A stretch of DNA of 64,000 bases from Alisma plantago-aquatica (Eukaryota > Streptophyta > Magnoliopsida > Alismatales > Alismataceae). The translations under genes and the position numbers were made by a program. Shown piece by piece: positions 58,824 to 64,000 of this stretch. Under the pieces are notes generated by a model. It searched no databases. It was not told the DNA's origin and was given only the letters and a program-made list of their open reading frames with translations. Each line of letters starts with the position of its first letter. Position 1 is the stretch's first letter. The DNA is taken from contig OY856410.1 in assembly GCA_963693085.1 (NCBI GenBank), positions 1,331,346,304 to 1,331,410,303 on the forward strand, in the 5' to 3' direction.

Positions 58824-61735
58824 TGTTACACCCACATCCCATGATTACCACTATACATGAGATTAGGGCATAAGTTTGAGGATTATACTTAGTACAAAGT
58901 TCACTCCCAACTTTTTTCCCTTTTCAAAATCTTTGTTTTCTCGCATCCAATCACATAGACAAACTTTACAAGAGAATTAAACTTTGATTACTCTAATATG
59001 ATCTCAACATTAATGATACACATCCATACATTCATTTTGTTTCTCGCACTTCAATGTACATATGATGTGATAATTAGATACATTCTCTCTTAATAAGGAA
59101 TCCAAGAGACAACATTATTTACAACTCTCTCACATCTATACAATGACCTAGAGTGACAGGGACCGACTGAACTTAACTAATCTCATACATAACTCCTATG
59201 GAAGATCTACTCTGATGTGTGACATCTGCAGTCCACAAGTCATCCCTAAAATATTGTGCGTAGAGGGGTGAGCCTACTCACTCAGTGAATGAGTACTTCA
59301 AAGAAATAGTTTAAAGCACTTAGATAATTATAGATATATTGTCAAGCAACTAATATCAATTATAATAGCAGTAAGCTTTAAAGAGACTAATCATTCACAA
59401 ACATAAATATTTCAAGATACTATAAATATCTACAAGAGTGAATTAGTATATGAACATGCTTGATTAACTTCAAAGAAAACTAATAACTCAGAAACTTACA
59501 AATGATAGTTGAATAAATGCACACACTTGTTTAACCTCTCATTCATATTATTATGCCCTAAACCCATATGAGGTGTACCACAACATGTGAAAGAATCGTA
59601 GCAAGCTATAATCTCACTGTACAAGGATTAGAATCATGCCTGGGATCCTAATCCTATCTCTCGAGTAAGACCCTATCTACAGCGGCCCTCGATGTGTTTG
59701 CCTCTCAACGACTAATGGGAACGACCGAATATCTCAGACTCCACCTCTCAACCTGGGTACTCAGGCAGTGAGTCAAGCCCTCAGGCTTAATGTGCATCAG
59801 TGGACCTACTGACCACTAATCACTCAACATGTAACACAGGTACCACCGACATCCCTGGTTGGTCTTGGGTACCACACAACTGTAAGGAGTCTACCCTACT
59901 GGTTAAGACCCCCACACCTTACTAGTGTACTCCATCTTACCTCGATCTGGACTACCTCTAGTCGGGAAATCGTTTCCTCCCCATAACGTAGGTCTCATCC
60001 TGTGAGGATTCTACAGTGTTGAGAGCATCTAAATATCTAATTCACTCTTCAAATTTGCAATTCAATCATCACATCAATATATCTTCGTTCAGCTTTATAA
60101 ACTGTTAATTTCATAAACCATCTGATAACATTTACCACAACTGAATTGTTAAGCATAACCACATCTCATACTGTTAAAAATTAATATCACAATACTTGAT
60201 TCACTGAACGCCCTATCCTTAGGGTTTCATTTACCTCATTCACTTATCACATAACTAGCATAAGGATTGAATACATCATAACATCATTCAATAAGAATTT
60301 CTCTCAGAAGTTCACATATAATCGAATATATATATATATATATATGAAATCATGTAATGAACTGAACTAGGGTTTCCACGCCATTTACTAAAACATCATA
60401 CATCAAGAATAACATTGAATCAAGATGTCTATTTGCAAACCTCCAACTTTCCATTCATTTAGGGTTTCACCCTCCTTAATGATATATCACGCAAACATTG
60501 ATATAATTGAATGAAATCTAACATCTTATTTGACATATACATAATACGCATACAAATAAAACAATCATTCGCAACAAAGGAGATTCAACTAGGCAACCGT
60601 ATTTATTCAATTAGACAACAACTTTAGTCATAGCGAAAAATCTTAGATTTCAGTATATTCATGTAACCTCTACAATTACTTTAATAATTCTCATTTTGAT
60701 GGATTGCAATCATTTTTAATGTGATTTCATAATCTAAAATTCATCACAACAGAGAAATAATTCATTTCATATCATCTTGGAAAAGCTAGATCAAAAAGGC
60801 AACTTAGTGTTTGTACTCGTATACCAAGCAATTAAAGATTATTGATGATTTAACTCAATTTCATGCAATCTACTATTTAATGGAAGTACCCACTCACCCT
60901 AAGGTCTAAAAACACCTTAAAAAGAAGTCCATCTCTGAAAATATCAAATCCATATCAAAATCCTAGCAAAATCATCGGTTTCTTCTTCCTTTCAACCCTA
61001 AATGAGTTCTACTGTAGGTAGAAAATGAAGGCCATAGGTTAGCCCAAATCTCAAATTTGATGGATCAAGGGTTCTGAGCAAGGGGAAACAAAGAGAAGGA
61101 ATAATTACAGTTAAAACTACTTACCAACTCGAATCTATGGAAACCCTTATGGATTTCTATCATTATTCACGTTCTTATCCTAAACGCACCCCAAAAATCA
61201 CCTTCAAAGTCACCTTCTCATTGAGAAAGGTGTTTGAATAATAGAGGATCAAATTGCGGTTCCAACGCACTTCGTTTTGTTGAAAATGAATAAGTATAGC
61301 CCAAGATATGATCATTTTACGATTGGCTGTCCTGGGTGGCATTCGTCGCGGTCGCCACACATCGTCACGGTCGCCACACACGATGCAGCATTGTGGGTCA
61401 CGACACTAGCATCATAGCCATGGAACATGATGTAGAATCACGGGTCGGGGCACATGACACAATGTCACGGTCGTGACACTTAATACATGTTTACTAAAAA
61501 AGGCATAACTCTCTCATTTTAACTCCGATTTGGTTTATTATTTTTTTGTTAGATTCATAATTGAATTATCTACAATTATAAAATAATATTTTGATAATTA
61601 TTAGAGGAAAATTATTTATTAATTATTTCCTTTAATATCATTAACTTTCTTCTTGCATACATGTATGGGTTAATGTTATATTACTCCAACTCGAATCTTT
61701 ATAATAAGCTTAATGCTAACCTACAAGTTATACAT
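58824..61735 (-). repeat. LTR G: D-family LTR inserted in F
   Basis: TGTTACACCCACATCCC starts at 58824 and aligns with the start of D's LTRs (TGTTACAC..GATCTCAC, then ATGAGATTAGGGCATAA). Collinearity continues through TGAGTAGAGGGGTGAGCC-type anchors and GGGTTTCATTTACCTCATTCACTTATCACAT. The preceding ATCAG (58819-58823) would be its target copy, but no partner is identified. The end carries repeated TCACGGTCG(C/T)(C/G)ACAC motifs (about 61340-61475). The right boundary is uncertain. Confidence 0.7.
60326..60345. repeat. (TA)n microsatellite
   Basis: A short uninterrupted TA tract inside LTR G, absent from the D LTRs. Confidence 0.85.
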
Positions 61736-62246
61736 TGTCAATATTTTGATAATGACTTAACCATTCAATTCATATGTATCTCATATGTGTATTGAAGATT
61801 GATTTTAGGTGTTAGATACATAAAAAGTATCAAAAATCAAAAGCCCTAAATTTCTCAAGTTCAAGTCAAAAGCTATACAAGTGTGTAATTTGGGAAATCC
61901 ATGTAAATGACCTTAGAATATTTTTTGTAATCACTTGTATTGATGAATTGGCTTGTAACTAAGATGATAAAATTGATTGGGACATTAAACACCAAGTTTT
62001 AATCACTTTAGATGCACTTTAGAAAATTGACAACATGCAGTCAATCGGTCGAGTTACAAACTCGACCAATCCTCCTGGATCAGTTTTCTGAAGAAGGCAT
62101 CAGTCGAGTTGTGTTTTCACAGAACTCGACCGATCGAGTACCTGACCAATTCGATCTTCATTGGTTGGTCGAGTTTCCCCAGGATAAACTCGACCGATGA
62201 TTTGAATATCGGCTTTTTCTTTTACTCTATCGATCGAGTTACCTTT
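61736..62246 (+). mobile_element. Copia-like LTR fragment with GGTCGAGTT hairpins
   Basis: From TGTCAATATTTTGATAATGAC (61736) the sequence stops resembling the D family and resembles the opening of SIRE/Angela-type Copia LTRs, which often begin with a TTTTGATGATGAC-like string. A cluster of inverted GGTCGAGTT/AACTCGACC motifs occupies 62047-62195. It is cut off at 62246 by LTR H. The family assignment rests on general resemblance only. Confidence 0.4.
62047..62195. repeat. Three inverted-repeat hairpins with GGTCGAGTT arms
   Basis: The pairs are 62047-62055 with 62059-62067 (9-bp arms, 3-base loop), 62103-62110 with 62123-62130 (8-bp arms, 12-base loop), and 62167-62176 with 62186-62195 (10-bp arms, 9-base loop). 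All arms use the same word. Confidence 0.9.
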
Positions 62247-64000
62247 TGTTACACCCTGATCTCACAATTACCAATAATCATGAGATTAGGGCATAAATTG
62301 AGGATTTAACATAATACAAAGATCACCCTTAACTTTTTCTTCATTTTCAAATGCTTTGTTTTCTCACATTGAACCACATAAACTATCTTTACAAGGCAAT
62401 CTAAACATTTATTTCTCAAATCTGATTTCAACAGTAAAAATGCATGTATGAACATTCATTATGTTTCTCATACTTTTAAGCACATCAGACTTGCTGATTC
62501 ACATATATTGCTAAAAGAGGAATAATGTTATACATCAACATTTAGAACTCTCTCTTATTTCTTTACAAGGACCTACAGTGACAAGGACCGAATGAACTTA
62601 ACAATACTCAGACTTAACTCTTGTGGTAGATCTACTCTGATGCAATGATATCTTCAATCCCCACAGTTTTCCTAAAAATTTTGAGTAGAGGGGTGAGCCT
62701 ACTCGCTCAGTGAATGAGTAAAACAATAATGCAGTCTAAAGTATTGAATCAGACATTTATCATTCTTGGATAATTGAAATAAAACAAGATAATAATTTCA
62801 AATTAAAAGGCTAGATATTCAAAAACTTACTAATAATATTGAAGCCTACATCATTAGAAATAAATAAGTATGAAAATATAATCCTCACTACATTCAATGT
62901 TACATTTAAAGAACAACTGCTGTGAAACAGAAATCAAACCCTTCTTAACTCTTCTTACTTATAAGAAACTCTTTAAACTTATATTATCATATTTTAACTT
63001 ATGCCCTGATCATATGAAGTGTACTCTACATATGGAGAATCATAACAAAATATGATCGCACCGTACAAGACTTAGCTGACACACCCGGGATGCTAAGACT
63101 GACTACATCATTGGTCAGCAATCGGAAAATAGCTCTCTAGCCTCGGCACACCTATAGGCCGTAAAACTGGACTCCTCCTCTAACATGAGCACACAGGAAG
63201 AGAGTCAAGCCACCTATTGGCTATTTTGTACTCTAGTTCCACCAAGATCTCTAGTTGATGTTGGACACTACAAACTATATTTTTAAGGAGACTTCCACTA
63301 GGGCTTCGTCCCCCGTACCACCTATTAGTACGATCCGACCGTTGTATACTAGACACTGCCAGGGTTAGGTCATTTCATCCCTATGACACATATCTCTCAT
63401 AGGGAATCTACAGTGTTCAGGGCTACTATTATTACTGTAACTTTGATTATATCTTTCTCTTAGACTGATCTCTTTTAACTATGTATATTAATGACTACTC
63501 AGACTATTATATTGAAATCACTGATGATACTGAACTGAATGCTTAACATATTGTTTACCCCTTTCTTTGGGTTTCTCCTTTCTCATGCACATATAGCACT
63601 TCTCATGTATTCAAACATATATCATGTCTACTAATATAAATATTCTCATTCAACATTTCTCACATTTATGCATGGCATCGATAACATACCTATCTAGGAC
63701 ATGTCATATCTCCACTTGCAATAACATAACAACATATGCATTTCATGACAAGTATTTGAGTTAGAAAATTTGAATCTCATAAACAAAGCATATATGCATA
63801 TAAGATAATACTTAGATAAAATCCCACAATATCACATAAATCATTTGAACTAGCCATTTACTACTAAATTAGATATGTATAGTTGTAAAAGCATACTAGA
63901 TTGGGTTTCCATCCTTGAGTACTTGCTATTCACAGGATATGTATTATGAAAATTAGAAACTCTATTTGTCCATATATAAAATCAAAGAGATCAAACATGT
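62247..64000 (-). repeat. LTR H: D-family LTR, truncated by the window edge
   Basis: TGTTACACCCTGATCTCAC starts at 62247 and is collinear with the first 1.7 kb of D's LTRs (AATCATGAGATTAGGGCATAAATTGAGG, then GTAGAGGGGTGAGCC near 62686 and ATGCCCTGATCATATG near 63001). There is no primer site before it, so it is a 3' LTR of a minus-strand element or a solo LTR. The sequence before it, CCTTT (62242-62246), would be its target copy. Confidence 0.8.

Noticed and set aside
62247..64000. H as the right LTR of G
   Set aside because: No primer site precedes H and a Copia-like fragment intervenes, so a separate insertion is more likely.
1..64000. CRISPR arrays, rRNA operons, functional tRNA genes, integrated viral genes
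   Set aside because: I found no regular spacer array and no complete tRNA or rRNA. The 5S similarity is confined to the Cassandra LTRs, and all viral-like coding is standard Ty3/Gypsy retrotransposon.

Overview
The window is transposable-element-rich nuclear DNA from a flowering plant, probably one with a large genome. It contains nested Ty3/Gypsy chromovirus (Tekay/Del-type) LTR retrotransposons with unusually long LTRs (3.1-3.6 kb), a Cassandra TRIM element with 5S-rRNA-derived LTRs, CACTA-like and hAT-like non-autonomous DNA elements, and a tRNA-like Pol III promoter. I see no bacterial or organellar genes and no complete host gene. The species cannot be fixed from the sequence.

Left block (1-17423): element A (236-10950, + strand) has 3.15-kb LTRs, a GGTTT target duplication, an initiator-Met-type primer site and a polypurine tract. 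It sits inside the internal domain of an older relative, element B (1-235 plus 10951-17423; B's 5' LTR is left of the window). Both carry the same decayed integrase/chromodomain remnant, so the family has probably moved without its own proteins.

Middle block (17424-29373): low-copy AT-rich DNA. It holds splice-site-bounded open blocks of an unidentified decayed gene (about 18004-20219), a CACTA-like end (to 20900), a tandem array of a ~565-bp monomer (21117-24792) split by a minus-strand Cassandra (21499-22333), two hAT-like MITEs, a tRNA-like promoter and short tandem repeats.

Right block (29374-64000): an onion of minus-strand LTR elements. Element C (34748-46788, TSD ACCAT) is a nearly complete Tekay-type chromovirus whose 1,565-codon gag-pol frame is broken only by five in-frame TAG codons. 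C lies in the left LTR of element D (31927-54488, TSD ATCAT), a LARD-like element with ~3.5-kb LTRs and a non-coding 3.5-kb interior. D lies in an older LTR, E (29374-31926 and 54494-55755). E abuts a related LTR, F (55757-58823). F is interrupted by G, a D-family LTR starting at 58824. G is followed by a Copia-like fragment with hairpins (61736-62246) and another D-family LTR, H (62247 to the end).

Nothing here works as a host operon or pathway. The functional logic is that of retrotransposons: LTR promoters, tRNA primer sites, polypurine tracts, and Gag, protease, reverse transcriptase, RNase H, integrase and chromodomain. Most copies are dead; C is the youngest and least damaged. The most notable signals are the amber-only decay of C (fitting CHG-methylation deamination), a conserved intron-like structure in the A/B LTRs, family-specific short motif arrays around LTR promoters, and the Cassandra insertion in the satellite-like array.
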